Shown in pieces: positions 13,401 to 26,676 of a stretch of DNA of 64,000 nt. Position 1 is the first letter of the stretch, and every line of letters starts with the position of its first letter. The notes under the pieces were generated by a model. The model had not been told where the DNA came from. It made no database searches and saw nothing but the letters and a program-made list of their open reading frames with translations. Both the position numbers and the translations under genes were made by a program. The DNA lies in contig JAUIRK010001057.1 of the NCBI GenBank assembly GCA_030549495.1, positions 838,501-902,500 of the forward strand, in the 5' to 3' direction. This DNA comes from Nectonema munidae. Its lineage: Eukaryota; Nematomorpha; Nectonematoida; Nectonematidae.

Positions 13401-16400
13401 TCGTGGCACATGAGTTTGAGAGTTTTGTCTAAGATTATTAACAGATAAAGGAAGGAACTTACCAGGTACGTACTGATATTCTTCATTCTTTCCACAACGC
13501 TTTCTAACAGGTACAAGTTAGGTAGGAAAATACTCAGCGAATTCTAAAATAGAACAATAAGTTTTTTCACACTCGCACTGCATATCTAGGCTAGCACACC
13601 ACAGAATCACAATAAAAGAAATCTACTCCAAGCTTCACCTTCGATTCTTGAGGAAGTGGCAAATGGTTGCACGGGAAATTGTCTAAGGTACTTTAAACAA
13701 AATTTCGCTAATTATAGTTCAAAAACAAATTCGCCATAATTTAATTTAACGAATAAACCTTTCTAACATTTCCACTTAAAAAATTTTGTTTTTTTTACTT
13801 GTTCAGCGCTTAACATGGAAATTAGTTGTCATTTTTAATTTTATATATGAAAGATTTTATGTTATAAAAAAATATGAAACTCTGGAAATTAAGTTCGCGA
13901 AATTTTTGTGTTCGTGAATTTCTCTAAAATAAATTCCTCACGAAAATTTCTTACTTTATGGTAATTTTATCAAGGAATTCAATTAGACATGAAAGTATTT
14001 AAGAGGATTGGAAATTAGAGCAGTTGATCTAGCGGTGATAAGACTAAAAAAAAATATTTCAAGTATTAAAAATAAGGCAAAATCGAAATACTAAAATTTA
14101 AAATTATTAATTTTGGGAAAAAATACGCTTAGAATACCTTTTTATGAGGAAATATTTGACAAAAAGATTTTGGTCTTCTCAAAGATCCGAATTCATTTAG
14201 CATGAATCTTTGATAAATTTCGATTTTGCGAAGGTATTTTACACGCGGCTTTGCCACAACTAGTGATAATAGGGCGCTTTGAGAAATGTAAGAATCGTGC
14301 TTTTTTCAAGTATCGCAATTGTAAAGGGAAAATTTACTACCCTTCTGATTATTTTATTCCCGAAATGGATAAGCGCTCTAAAAGATTGAATATACATGGC
14401 TGGGCTATACCGCTCTTTTTGAGATTTAAGTATATTAGTATATGGGCGTCTAATGTCAATATGCATGTATTCCAAGGTATACTGTATCTATTTATTCGTA
14501 TGTATGTATGAGGGGCGCACATCCGGAGGGGGGGGGGGGGGAAAGATAATAGGTTTCCTAATTGGTTGAGCCAGATTATGCAAATTGAGGAACAAATTTG
14601 AATGGTGGAAATCAAGGGTAGAGTGAGCGGCTGATGAGCATTTAAGATCTAAAAACTTTGGAACTCGATTCTAAATTCTGCCTAACGTTACATATTACAT
14701 ATTAATTTTTACTTCAAATTACTATGTCCAAAATTTTGTTTGAAAATGAAAATTCTGTTGTAAAATTTTAGATAATTTCTTTAAAATCGATGATGTTTTA
14801 AAGAGCTACTTCTATACTTTAGTAAAAAAAATCGAAAAGATACTTTTAGATTTATTCTTGCAAAATTTAGTTTTCAAATCGCTAAAAGAAAAAAGGAAAG
14901 ATTAGCACAGTTTAGAAATAAGATATATGAATACTTTACACTTTTATTTCGAATAACTTATGCTATCTATGCGTCTATAAAAATCATGAGCCGTATTTAA
15001 CAAAAAGAACACTTTAAAATATTTAACCGAGGCTCAAAAATACGGTAAAATTCCGTGAGAAACATTGCAAATATAGTGGGGTTTTTCAAAGTTAAACACT
15101 TGACTCCATAAATATAAGAGTTGAATCTAAAACAAAATCAGCTCTGGTTAGCTAAATTTTAAAGCCTCTATAAGGAGGAGTAGCCACTTGTCTCTGATAA
15201 ACGTACATACTGTTGAACAAATACCGAATCCTCAAAGTCTAATTTTTTGAATCAGAAAGTAATTTTTGGGAAATCTTTATCAGCTTCTTTTTGGAAATTC
15301 AGAATCATACAAAATGTGGGAAATGAAATTTGGATTTAGGAAATGCTTTGACCAAAAGTAGGAATAGGAGAAAATTGAAGTGTAAAATCTATATTGTAAA
15401 GCATTATGATACGTTGAAAAGGTTGCAAGTGGAAGCAGCTAGGTTGTAATTCTTCCAATCTCTTCGCGGAATGGGCACCACTGGAATGTCATGCACGATG
15501 AAACGCGTTTCTGAATTAGCGGACGGCGTCTAAAGGTGAAGCGTGTAAAGATTAATGGAAAGAGTTGGAGTAATCAGATCTTGCCATTTCATATTCGATT
15601 GATAAGGTAGGGCAGTGTCTCTTCGTTAGCTTCATTTTTACAAGCTTGCACTTCAGTGGAGAAATCTTGAAAGCTTTTCCCACGTTATCAGAGCTTGTTT
15701 CGAGAAGAATTTCATTCGCCTCCACTTTGTTGAGGCCTTCGATGAGGTATTCGCTGAAGATTTTTTCCTGTTTTGAGGATAAATAGGAAACATGAAGATA
15801 AGACTCAAATCTATGCTGTGATGCATTTTTAATTGTAACATAGTCGATTACGTAAACAAATTTTCGAAGAATTATTTAATCAATTACATTAAATAGAAAG
15901 AATCAGACAGATTTAAAAGGAGAAAAATTCAAAATTGTAATGAGGGAAAACAAAAAACACTCATTTGAACTCATGCCTATGAATTTTGTTTGAATAACAA
16001 GAAGAGAACGATACGTTTGGTGTCTTCGGCAAGAAGGAACAATTAAGCTACTGCATTGAAATATGAGCAAAGAAGTTGGATGTTAATTAGCTATAAAAAA
16101 ATTTTAGTAATTTTTGTAGACACAAAAAGTCTATTTGTTATTTAGTAATATCTATTTTCTAAATATCTTATTTATGATCTAAATTTTTGTTGCTAATTGA
16201 GAATACTCTTTCAAAATTGAGCTATATTATTTGATGGTCGGAATCAAGACTAAAGTGTCAAAAAAAGGTAAGGATTATATCAAAAATTGAGTAAGAACAA
16301 AGAAAGCAACAGAGCAAAAATATAAAAAATTTAAAAAAACTGTACAGGTTTTATTTGGCAAACAACTCCAATTTCATAACTTACACTACATGGACACAGT

Positions 16401-16584
16401 AAAATGTAAAACTTGTCACTAGTTAACCTTATGACAAATTTCTTTTCAAGTTTGTGCAAAGCTTGTACCACTTCTAAAATTAAATTAAATAGAGAAGAGA
16501 GATCACTTACTAAATCAAAAAGGATAACTTACTTAAAAACTCAGAAACACATGTTTGGTTAGAGATCTTCGCTTTAAACTTCAT
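10487..16584 (-). CDS. HUS1: Checkpoint clamp subunit HUS1, six exons
   Basis: HUS1 pairs with RAD9 and RAD1 in the 9-1-1 ring that is loaded at damaged DNA to start ATR signalling. Exons in transcript order are 16584-16533, 16473-16385, 15815-15585, 15529-15413, 13543-13463 and 10849-10487, all in phase and giving about 310 codons (human HUS1 has 280). Family landmarks occur in order: start MKFKAKI (human MKFRAKI), VIRLTSDKFYILL, QEKIFSEYLIEGL, KLTKRHCPTLSIE, VHDIPVVPIPRRDWK, SIFLP, SVVERMKNIS, and terminal SIQYFL (human SLQYFI). Extra length sits in a Thr/Ser/Glu-rich loop of the last exon. Exon 3 could instead start at 15767, also in phase, but the longer form better matches the family length. 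Intron 3 is 55 bases and begins GC rather than GT. The last intron holds a hAT MITE. The gene looks intact. Confidence 0.9.
10974..11140 (-). other. Exon-like open stretch inside HUS1 intron 5
   Basis: On the minus strand an acceptor-like TATCTTTTAG is followed by an open frame reading TRQYEMQGGIFNNYMS and on to a stop. After it the same frame reads a further coding-like segment (INAMETQFTRTFEKLDYSQ). It does not match HUS1 and interrupts no HUS1 exon. It may be a relic of an inserted element or an unannotated exon. Confidence 0.2.
12429..12770. mobile_element. Non-autonomous hAT-type MITE (342 bp)
   Basis: The ends are inverted repeats: CAGAGCCCGCACTA on the left and CAGTACCCGCACTA read inward from the right. 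An exact 8-bp direct duplication, CTATTAAC, flanks it at 12421-12428 and 12771-12778. An 8-bp duplication and a CAGNG start are hAT hallmarks. There is no coding sequence inside. An 18-C run lies at 12728-12745 near the right end. The copy sits in the last intron of HUS1. Confidence 0.85.
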
Positions 16585-17118
16585 TTATTAAGTAACGACT
16601 CTAAAAAACAAAATGAAACTAACCAAAATTTGTAACAGAAGAGTATTAGAAATTTTGCAAATTACGCCCTTGAAAATACGCTGTATAAAATTGACAAGAA
16701 AATTATAGTGCACTGATTTAAAGTATCAACTACTAATTAAAAAAATAACACCTTAAAAATAAAATCAATGAATGCATCATCACTGAGATTAGATCTTATC
16801 TTTGTAATAAAAATTGAACAATTCATACTTATGTCGGAGCAAAAATATACAATAGTACTTACAAAATTTGAAGCGCCAGTCTAAATACTTAAAATTTTTT
16901 ACATATTTAAAATGAAATCTTGCCTCCGACTTTGGCTATGTTTAAAAAACATTTCACAGATTTTTACGAAATAAAAAAAATAAATCAATTTTTTAAGTAA
17001 CTAAAAAATCTATATCAAAGTAGGTTCGCCGATATGGAGGCGAGACTGAGTTTCCCTACCCATAGGAATTTATTTTACACCCTTCCTCCTAGAACTCCCT
17101 TGGATAATCCAGATGCTC

Positions 17119-18473
17119 TCACTTGTGCTTAGGATCTGGAGACCGGACTGATGATAAGAAAAAAACTACATATAAATGAAAAAATATAGGAATTAAAAAT
17201 ATAAAGAATAGATATTTCAATATATTTTTTTGAAATTTCTTAGGGGCCTATGAAAATTTGGGTAGGGGTTTTTTTTCTTAATGGGGAGAGCTGTATCTGG
17301 TTTTAAATCTCACAACCATAAAATGTGTCCCAAGCAACCCAAAATACATTCAAAAAAATACATACAGTGGTACCTCGGTTTTCGACCACAATTCGTTCAT
17401 ACAAAGTGTTCGAAAACCGATTTGGTCGAATACCGAATCACATATTCCCATAAGAATTAATGTAAAAGCAAATAATCCGTTCTCAAACACCAAATCAACT
17501 GTACTGTTCATGTATGTAGGACTTTGTACAAACAAAACATGGTCAAAACCCAAAGGACCACTGTATTATTACTATTTTCATAATCTTTACTTCTAGGGTT
17601 ACTTTCTTAGTTTTTCGCTTTCTTTGTCACCTTCACTTATATTTTCCTTAGAAGACATAATTAGCACTGTATCTAAATAATATGTCATAAAAATTTCATT
17701 TTATAAGCTCTTACCTACTAAGAAAAAAAGAAAGAAAACGCAAGTGACAAGTGTAAATTATAAAAAATAAGAGTATGGTTTGTTATGTGCAAGAATGATT
17801 ATTTATATATGTTATGTGCACTGTTAGTAATATAATGTGTAATTATCAATTCCATGTCTACGTTTTATATAAATATTGGATGCCAGTTGTTCATGTTTGT
17901 CTATCTATTAAATTGAGTGTTAATATGAGAAGAAGGAAGATTGTAATGCTCTTTTATCTAACATTATTTCTACGTGTTAGTATTCTTTGAAAATTTGCCT
18001 TCATCACGTGTTTAGCTGGCTGAATACCGAATTCTGTTCGAAAACTCATACAATTTTTGCTCGGTTTTTTTGGTCGAAAACCGAATTATACGAGTAGCGA
18101 GACGTTCGAAAACCGAGGTTCCACTGTACTTTATGTTTAGTTATTCAAATTATAAACACATGATTCTTTATTTTTTCATCAAATTGCTTTTTTTATTAAA
18201 AAGTTAAATCAAATATGTTTTTAACTCACCCTTGGTCCTTGTAGACCCATTTTTTGCATGTAAAGATACCAAGTCATATTCAAAAGAAGGAATAGAAAAA
18301 TACCAAAGAAGACTTATGCAAACAAGATCGATAAACAAAAAGGTATTGAATATCAAAAATACATCAGGCATGTTTGCATTTATCAATATTTCACAAATAA
18401 GTGCTTTTTGGCTTTGATATTTTGGTTTTTGAATACACCAAGGATCCATGCTAAAAGACGATTCCCGTAATGC
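17119..18473 (-). CDS. Partial gene: membrane-protein exon plus last exon
   Basis: Exon 18473-18230 (244 bases) follows an acceptor TTTTTTAG and ends at a consensus donor AGG/GTGAGT. It reads ALRESSFSMDPWCIQKP..., a hydrophobic segment (VFLIFNTFLFIDLVCISLLWYF) and a polar tail. After an intron carrying a Tigger-derived element, an acceptor CATCAG at 17148 joins in phase to a short exon 17147-17119 reading VRSPDPKHK and a stop. This gives a membrane segment with a basic C-terminal tail. Upstream exons were not found and the family is not recognised. The exon structure is persuasive, the identity is not. Confidence 0.4.
17365..18126 (-). mobile_element. Tigger/pogo-derived short element (762 bp)
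   Basis: Terminal inverted repeats read CAGTGGTACCTCGGTTTTCG on the left and CAGTGGAACCTCGGTTTTCG from the right, flanked by TA on both sides (17363-17364, 18127-18128). This is the form of pogo/Tigger members of Tc1/mariner. Inside, on the minus strand, an ATG at 17658 starts a 19-codon remnant (MSSKENISEGDKESEKLRK) that stops at 17599. It is probably what is left of the transposase N-terminus after internal deletion. The element lies in an intron of the gene at 17119-18473. Confidence 0.85.
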
Positions 18474-21400
18474 CTAAAAAATTCTCGAGTAGAAAATATA
18501 CATAAATATAAAGAAATAAATAATACAATGAAGAAAAGAATATAATTAAGAGTTCATTGATTTATTCGTTTCTTCTACTCCCTCTAATGAATCAAAAAAT
18601 TTTTTTACCTAAATCTTGAAAAAAATTATCTTAAAAACCCCTTCAGCAAAAAGGCTATAACTTTTACTTAGGATTAAAATTTTCTACAATCTTTCAAAAT
18701 ATTTTTTATTAAAAATAAAAGATTTAAAAACTCTATGAATCTAACCAATAAAATACTCGTATGAAAGTCAAAGCCAAAAATGGGATTGAAAAGGAGTTCC
18801 AAACTTTTATCGGTATCATTTCAATTTTGTCTAACACTAGAAACATTAATCTTCAGTTACTATTAAATTTGTTCATAATAAAGTTTCAACAAATAAATTT
18901 TTATATTTTAGTCAAAATAATTTATGTGATATACTAAAAAGTTAAAATTATTTAAAAAATATTGGAAGAACATAAAAATGATGGCTATTAACATGGTGGT
19001 TTAAAATGATGGGATTAACATTTAGGAACCCTTTTAATTAAGTAATGTAACAAATATGGAATAAGCTCAAAATTAGAGTGAAAAGATGTAAAATTGATAT
19101 ATAGAAAATGTCAAAAAGGGTTGGGATAATTATCTCATCTTATTCGATATTATAGATCAAATAGATTTAGAATTCTTATATTTTTTCCTCAGCAACAAAT
19201 AGGCTTAAGGTGCAACGCATATATTTTTACAAAGATTTGCTTAATAATGTGTTTGATACGTCAAAGTCTCACGCAATGCATGCTGGGTAGAGATTTAAGT
19301 TTCTTGTACCACTCCAAGTCTAAAACCTACTTTTTTCATTTCTGAAGAAATACATAGCATGTTGTGTTTTGAAATGTTTTCCTCATTTCACTTTACATTA
19401 ACAATAGCTACCACATTTACAAGCAAGATAACTTTACTAATTAATTTTTAACTATATTATTTTAGAACAAATCATTAAGTCATACAATAAAGCCTGTTTA
19501 TAAACGTACCATACCTGACAAAATGTACGAAAACTTAAATAAATAATGACATCAAATTTACAATTCATGAAACAGATAATTTAAATAAAATTTTAGGCAA
19601 AGTAGATGGCAAGTGGGAATTAGAAAGAAAGAAAAAAATGAAGATAAAAAATATATAATAAAGAGAAGAAGCGCATGCGGTAGAAGTAACATGGGAGTAG
19701 ACTTGAACAGAAAGCAGAAGCATGCAAAAACGAAGAAAAGGAAATGGGTTAGATAAAGATTAAAGGAAAAATAGAAAAATTTGCACCATTGGAACAGGAA
19801 GAAAAGATAAACATAACAGAGCTAGAAATTTCCATCGAAGCACAAAAAGGAACTGAATAAAGAACAAAAAGAATACGAACTGAAAAAAAAAGTGTGAAAG
19901 GAATTAAATTTGAAAAAGAAAACTCAGAATCAAGAAGTATTAGCTCATCAACCCAAAAGGACAAAAATGCATTAAGAGAAAAGATACAAGATAAGAAAAG
20001 CGAAGTAATTTAAGAAAGCGTAGTATTTTATTTTTGAACGAAAATAAACATGTACGAAAAGATACCCCCCGTCTCCCTTCAAAACACTAAAAGCAAGTTG
20101 ATGATCAACTAATGAAAAGATTATCTAGTAACAGCCATGATTTATAAATGAAGAACTCAACGGTTAGGCTAACCCTTTACTGCAGTGAACCTTAAAATTT
20201 TCCAAATATAGAAGTAAAGAGCAGAAACGAATTCGTAAAAGAACTCTACAAGAGAACAAGGATTATCCTATATCAAATAGGACGTTTAGGGAGTTAATAG
20301 ACAAGAGGTATGACGGCAACACTTCACAGATCCTCTTGAATTTCTAGGATTTATTCTCAAAATATCTACAACTTGAGATACAATTTAACATAATTGTGGG
20401 CACCAACATTAAATTACATAGAACAGAGATTTTATAACCTCAATTAATTAACATATATATAATCAACACTTTTATTCAGTATCTAGGTGAAGATTTAAAA
20501 AAAAACTAAAAATCCAGGGAACGACAGTATAAACTACAAGGATAAACACTGGCTGATAGGCTGTTATTTTTATTTTAAAAAGAATCTATAAAAAATATGA
20601 GTGCATTGAAGCAGGGTGCAGTCAAATAAGATAATAGAAGAGAGGTATCTAAATAATAAAATAAATAATTTTTAAAAACTCAAAATAAGAGTTTATTAAA
20701 ATAAAATTTTAATTTAAAAATTAGAGAATGAAATATATTCAAATTATGCCACTATATTTATTAATTACATATAACACAAAATAATATACATTCATATCGA
20801 AATGAATAAGAAAAAATATTTATTATTTGTGTATATCTTATAAACAGCAATAATATAAATTATAAAAAATTCATGAATAGAAATATCCATATTTCCAACA
20901 TTAAATATTTTGCCAAAATTTTAATGTAATTTAATCCAAATTAAATTAGTTATCAAAAAGTGTATTTAGGAAAAAATTTATATTTATTTGTTTAAAAATT
21001 ATATTTTTTAAATATTTTTAAGAAAAAGGAATTTTCAAAATTTAAATTATTAACCATTCAAAACTGAGGTAATCGGTGATGACAAAAAAAATTTTAAAAA
21101 GTCATTTTATTTTATGCAAATTATAACCGCATTAGGTGGGTAAGAAAAAATATGAGTAAGCAAATTTGATTAAAGTGATTATATATATTTCTTATATTTA
21201 TTATTATTGAAATAATTTTTTTCTAATAATAGTAAAATCTTTTTACGGTACTCCTGAATAGCGTTTGAAAGATTCGACTTAGTTTAAGAATATTCATGAC
21301 AGAATATTTTTATTCCCTTAATAACGAATGGGGTCTATTTTTACACCCCTTTTTTTTTCTAAAATATTCTTTTACAAAATTGTCGTTATATCATTTTTTG

Positions 21401-22849
21401 ATAAATAGAGAATTTCAATTTAAAATATAATTGGAACTTATAAATATGTTTGTATGTTGTTTGATATATTTTTTCAAATTACCCAGAATGTTTAATACAA
21501 TTTTTTTCTTCAAGCACAGTTTACTGCCTTAATTATTTTCAAAATTTCTATATTACATGTCAAAATTGAGTATTTACTTTAAAAAGTCTGATTATATTTG
21601 TCCGAGATGTTTAAATCAATGAGCTGATAAAAAGTATGATAAACTTTTCGAATTTTTATCGAAAGTTACTAAAAATTTATGCATTTATAAGAAATTAAAT
21701 ATTATGAGTAACCACATTTCATTGACTAGAGAGCTATTAATAAAAAAAATATAGTATTGTTGAGTCAGTTAATCTTGCCTGTTTGATAATGGTTTTAAGG
21801 ATTTTTACCTCACGGTTTCAAAGCAATTATTTCTTTTCCTGTTGAAAACTGCTTATATAATTCATTATCGATTCCTTTTTTCTCTAATTGAAGACTATCA
21901 TCTGAAATGAGGTTTTAAAGGGCCATAAAATTGAACTTATTTAGTGAATATTTTTTGAGAAAATTTGTAGGAAATGCAAATATAAAGGTTGAAACTGATA
22001 TAGAATATGACATTTATAATATTTGTTTTAATAAAATTTTTCATCTATATGCACAATTATGGCAGCAGTATTGTTATTGGATGTCTAATCCAGTCAGTCT
22101 ATCCTGCAATAAATGGTATAAATGGAAAAAATTTGATTTACAAACTTGTGATTTCAAGACTAAAAATTAGTAAATCTTTAAGAAATAATTAAAAAATTAT
22201 GGACACGGATTAATTATGATTTTATAATCAAAAGTTTTCTTTAAGTTATGTTTTTCAATAGTAATTTATTTAGTAACTCAATTTTTTCACCTTCTTTACC
22301 TTTGTCTCCTAATAAGAATTCCAATAGGGCTATCATCCCTAATACTTTCTTTAATTATAATTTCGATAACTATATATTTGATTTTCTTTCAATTCCTTTT
22401 AATACTTTTTAAATTGTAAAAAAAACATTTAGAATATGTTCCTGATATTTTGAATGACAATAAATTTTATATTTGAAGAAGAGGAGAAGAAGAATTTATT
22501 GAAAACACAAGTAGAATCACAAGAAGCAGCACTATATATGTACAAAATTAAATATAAAAATATACACATATATATAAAGAAATGCAATGGTATATGAATA
22601 TAAACTTATAATAGTTAACCTAGATAAAATAAGGAAACTTGAGTTTATTAAAACTAAAAACAACTTTTACAATGACTTTTTTTGACAATGACAAGGCCTT
22701 TTTAATTTTTTTATATTAACCCTTGAAAACCTAATTTTCCTTTATAAATACATTACTACTAATCTTTAAACATATTTTTTACTTTTCATTAGCTAATTTT
22801 CAATCCATATATAATATTATTTTAATTAACTTCACTGATTTCCGCCCAC
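18474..22849. other. Long A/T-rich stretch without recognised gene
   Basis: No exon or element could be assigned. At 19780-20010 the plus strand has a Lys/Glu-rich, interrupted open frame (ELEISIEAQKGTE, later SISSSTQKDKN) that may be a decayed coding segment, for example a coiled-coil-rich transposon ORF. The rest is dominated by A and T runs. Confidence 0.35.
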
Positions 22850-25800
22850 TAATATGACAAATAAAAGGGCATGCTATGACCCCGAATCTACCACCATCAC
22901 TTTAAATCATCTATTCGATGATTATATAGCTAATACCACACTAAATTCAAACGATCTAATACTATTTAATAATCTAAAATTCAACATAGCCATACATTAT
23001 ATAAAAACTTTCGAAAGCCAAAACATTAAGTCAACCAACCTCAACACAATCATACGCTAATGCTTCTAGTTTAGCCCCTACTCAATCATATCCTAACCCA
23101 ACACTCAGTTCCACCATAAATACGCAAACTACTCCACACACTATAAAACACCTTGAACCTAACCTAACATTAAAAATCACTCCACTTAAGAACATTTCAA
23201 CAAAAAAAGAGAAGGCCATTCACCGCCAAGATGACATCAAAAATCTAGATACCAAAAACAACTCCCTATCGATCACAAAAACAAGATCATCCTACTCCGG
23301 TACCATTTACTTCCAATTCAAAAATATAGATCAAAATGTTACCGCCATAACAACGCTCATAAAAAACGGTCTAAATGCTAATGACTTACCTCCACAAAAA
23401 CCAAAATTCATACTATGTGGCATCCCTACCGATATAACATTAACTCAAATCACAAAATCTATTGAAGAATAAAACCCACACCTTAACACTATAGGCAAAC
23501 TCGAAAATCCCATACAACTAAGAAAAACCGGCATATATAGCTATACTATAATCTTAGAACCAAGCAACCTAGAAATAAATACTTATGTACTCAACCCAAA
23601 ATCTTTCTATGCCACCACCTACTAACCCTCACCACACTAAAACCAAAAAGTTAAACAATGCAAAAAATGCTTAAAATACGATCACATCTCTCCAAAATGC
23701 AACGTATCTCGTTTCTAACTCTACCTAACTGTGCGCACTGCGGCAACCATGGGCTGGGCATGTTACTTTATCCTGTACCCTACTAAATGGCAATAGTAAA
23801 ATTTCTTGAATAAATTGTCAGCAACCACACTTTGCAACATCTAAACTGTGTAGTTTCTACATAAGCCATAACAATCTAATCATATCTCAGCATTAGCCAA
23901 ATCTTATATAACTACTCATGCTAACTATTTTACACATAAATCCAAATCACTAAAAAAATGCTTGGGACAACCTTCACAACATCTTACACTCACACACTTA
24001 CGACATAATATCAATAAACGAACCATACATTCATATTCCACACCAAACAGCCGACTACGTATCCTACACATACCTCCACTAACAGCATACTCAGCCTGTA
24101 TATTTATAAAACAATCAATTATTAATACACCACTATATCAATACTTCAAACAACTTCTTCACACTTATTCCCTCAAACTCCAAATCCTTTCTCTTCTACT
24201 CTCTCTACTCCCAACCATTCTTAAACCACCCCATACCTAACAACTTCTTTCAAACACTTACACAAATCAAACATAACATATACAACAACCACCACATAGC
24301 TATATCCACCGACTTAAATGCTAGATCATACCTCTGGGACATAAAATCAAATACATGAAGTTCACTCACACTCGAATTTCTAGCATCTCACAAACTAACA
24401 ATAGCTGAAAACGATAAATTCCCAACCTTTAGACGACTACATCTAAACAACATATATCAATCACACAACGATTTAACCATCATTTCCAACGAAACAAGAA
24501 GTATAGTTCACAACTGGCGCATCTCAGACATCCCATCCGCCTCCGACCACACATACATAACCTTTCAAATCGACCTCACTACTAAACTCTCAAAAAGTCC
24601 AAATCCTAATTATGGTAAAAAAATATTCTGGACGGCATTTGTTCACAATCTTAAATCTAAGCTAGACAACATCACCCTGACCACAGATACAACAAATAAT
24701 CTCGAAACATCTGCTTTTCAACTTAATAAGTCCATCACAGCCAGCATTCACGCCTCAACTCCTACAAACCAGCTTCCTAAAAGACAGCACGCTTCTTTTT
24801 GGAACCGTACTTTAAACAACCTCAAACAACAATTAGCAAATCCTTAAAAAATCTAAGAAAAACCAACTCTCACAGTAACATTCTACATACTTCTTCCTTA
24901 AAACTCAATATCAATCAGAAATTAAAAAAGCTAAAAAACAAAGCTGGACACATTTTTGTAATCAAACTCCAACAAACCATATCAACAACAAAAAGGTCAA
25001 TCATCAACAAACTTATACACAAAAAACATACAGCATCACTCTCTAATCTTCTTTCAAATAATCAAGGTTCAATATTTATCAACCACCCTTCACTTAACAC
25101 TCTATTTCCCGCCGACACTAATGTAACCGACAATATTACCCATACATTTATTAGAATAGAAACAAAAACATACCTACTAAATAACTCCATTAACTCACAC
25201 CCAGAAATTACAATCAACGAGCTAAACAAAATCATTAATTCCATGAAAACCAAATCTTCTAGCAGGCTTGACTTCATCTCCATTAAACACGTGAAGAAAG
25301 CCTACCACATACTACACCCTGATCTCCTCAACATATTTAACGCCTGCCTCAGACTAAGCTATTTCCCAAATTTTTGGAAAATATGTAAACTAGTGCTAAT
25401 CCCCAAACCAAATCGAAACCACAATTCAATCAAAAACTGGCGACCAATTTCTCTATTACCAACCTTAGGCAAAATCCTTGAAAAAATTCTACGAAAACGC
25501 ATGATCCACTACATCCTCAAAATAACCTAATACACCCGAATCAATTTCCATATTTACCAAATAAAAGCACCGAATTGGCCCTATCTCGCCTAACTCTTTA
25601 CCTAGAAAAAACACTAAATAACCAAAATATCGCAACAACCCCATTTCTTGATATCGAAAATGCTTTCAACGCAGCATGACACCCTGCAATCATCAACAAC
25701 CTCATCGACAAAAAATACCCTACATACATAATCAAATTCATAAACAACTACCTTCAAAAGCGCATTCTCATCTTACTACATAACAACAATACACACATTC

Positions 25801-26676
25801 AGAAACTAACTCTCTCCACTCCGCAAGAGGGTAGCCTATCAGATATCCTATGGATAATACTCATCAACCCCATTCTTAATTTTATCAACTTACTCACTTT
25901 CTCAAACACACTACAACTAAACAACATCAAACGCACTGGTAATCTAATCACACAAATACAAACAATGGCCACCAAGTACAAAGTCTCCTTCAACTCAAAC
26001 AAACTAAAACTTATACACTTCACACGAAAAAGAATAACTCCACTACCACTGAAACTAAACACATCAACATCACTCACTCCTGTTGTTCCCTTATGCATAT
26101 CAAACTCATTTATTTTTTCTTGCAATTACAACTCTCATAATCTAAGAAATCCACTTAAGTTACACATTGAAAGAGCAAAAAATCGTAAATATAAGCAAGG
26201 AATCACTTATAAAATCCATTTGTGTTGAAACAGCTTCATTGAAATTATTGAGAAATATATAGATAAAAACTTAACCTTTATAAAAATATTAAAAGAAATT
26301 AAAGTTTACATATTCTCAACTAAGTACTCCTCATGTAATCAACTAAACTGTTATATTTCCTCTTTGTCATCTAATTGCTATACAACACAACACCAGAAGT
26401 TACCCTTAGGATTCATATCCAGTACAAATTAGATAAGCTGCTAATCAACTACTCTAATCTCATACTTCACTCTGTTCATTTTCCTTAACTCTATAATATA
26501 TGTATACATACATACATATTATATTATAATCTTTACTGTATTATGCTTTTAATCTATAAGTAACACCGAAGCGGCTTTCGTTAGCCTTGCGTGTACTTAT
26601 TCTTTTGATTTAAAAATGTCCTTTTCACTACTCTTATGAACTAAACGAATAAATTTTTTCTTTCTTTCTTTCTTTA
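22850..26676 (+). mobile_element. Decayed non-LTR retrotransposon (R1/LOA/Jockey-like LINE)
   Basis: About 3.8 kb of a LINE in 5' to 3' order. The ORF1 region from 22854 carries a CCHC zinc knuckle near 23658-23700 (CKKCLKYDHISPKC). An AP endonuclease region at about 24285-24590 has STDLNARSYLW and the SDH-type motif NWRISDIPSASDHTYITF. The reverse transcriptase starts at 24799. A 3' untranslated part ends in AATAAA-like sequence and a (TTTC)n tail at 26654-26675. The reading frame is interrupted by several stops and frame changes. The segment with the catalytic FADD box appears deleted between about 25900 and 25950. The plus strand is strikingly A+C-rich and G-poor. Clade placement is from motif style only. 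Confidence 0.85.
24799..25530 (+). pseudogene. LINE reverse transcriptase, N-terminal half
   Basis: An uninterrupted 243-codon frame covers the endonuclease-RT linker and the first RT blocks: LPTLGKILEKILRKRM preceded by KNWRPISLL, LVLIPKP and FPNFWKICK. These are the standard palm-region blocks of R1/LOA/Jockey-group LINEs. The frame ends in a stop. The next blocks (FLDIENAFNAA, then a degraded PQG.PLS block reading TPQEGSLSDILW) follow in other frames up to about 26000. The FADD catalytic box is missing, so it cannot encode active RT. Confidence 0.85.

Noticed and set aside
14251-14615. Overlapping ORFs on both strands at 14.3-14.6 kb
   Set aside because: They are mutual shadows inside HUS1 intron 4, with no splice sites or recognisable domain.
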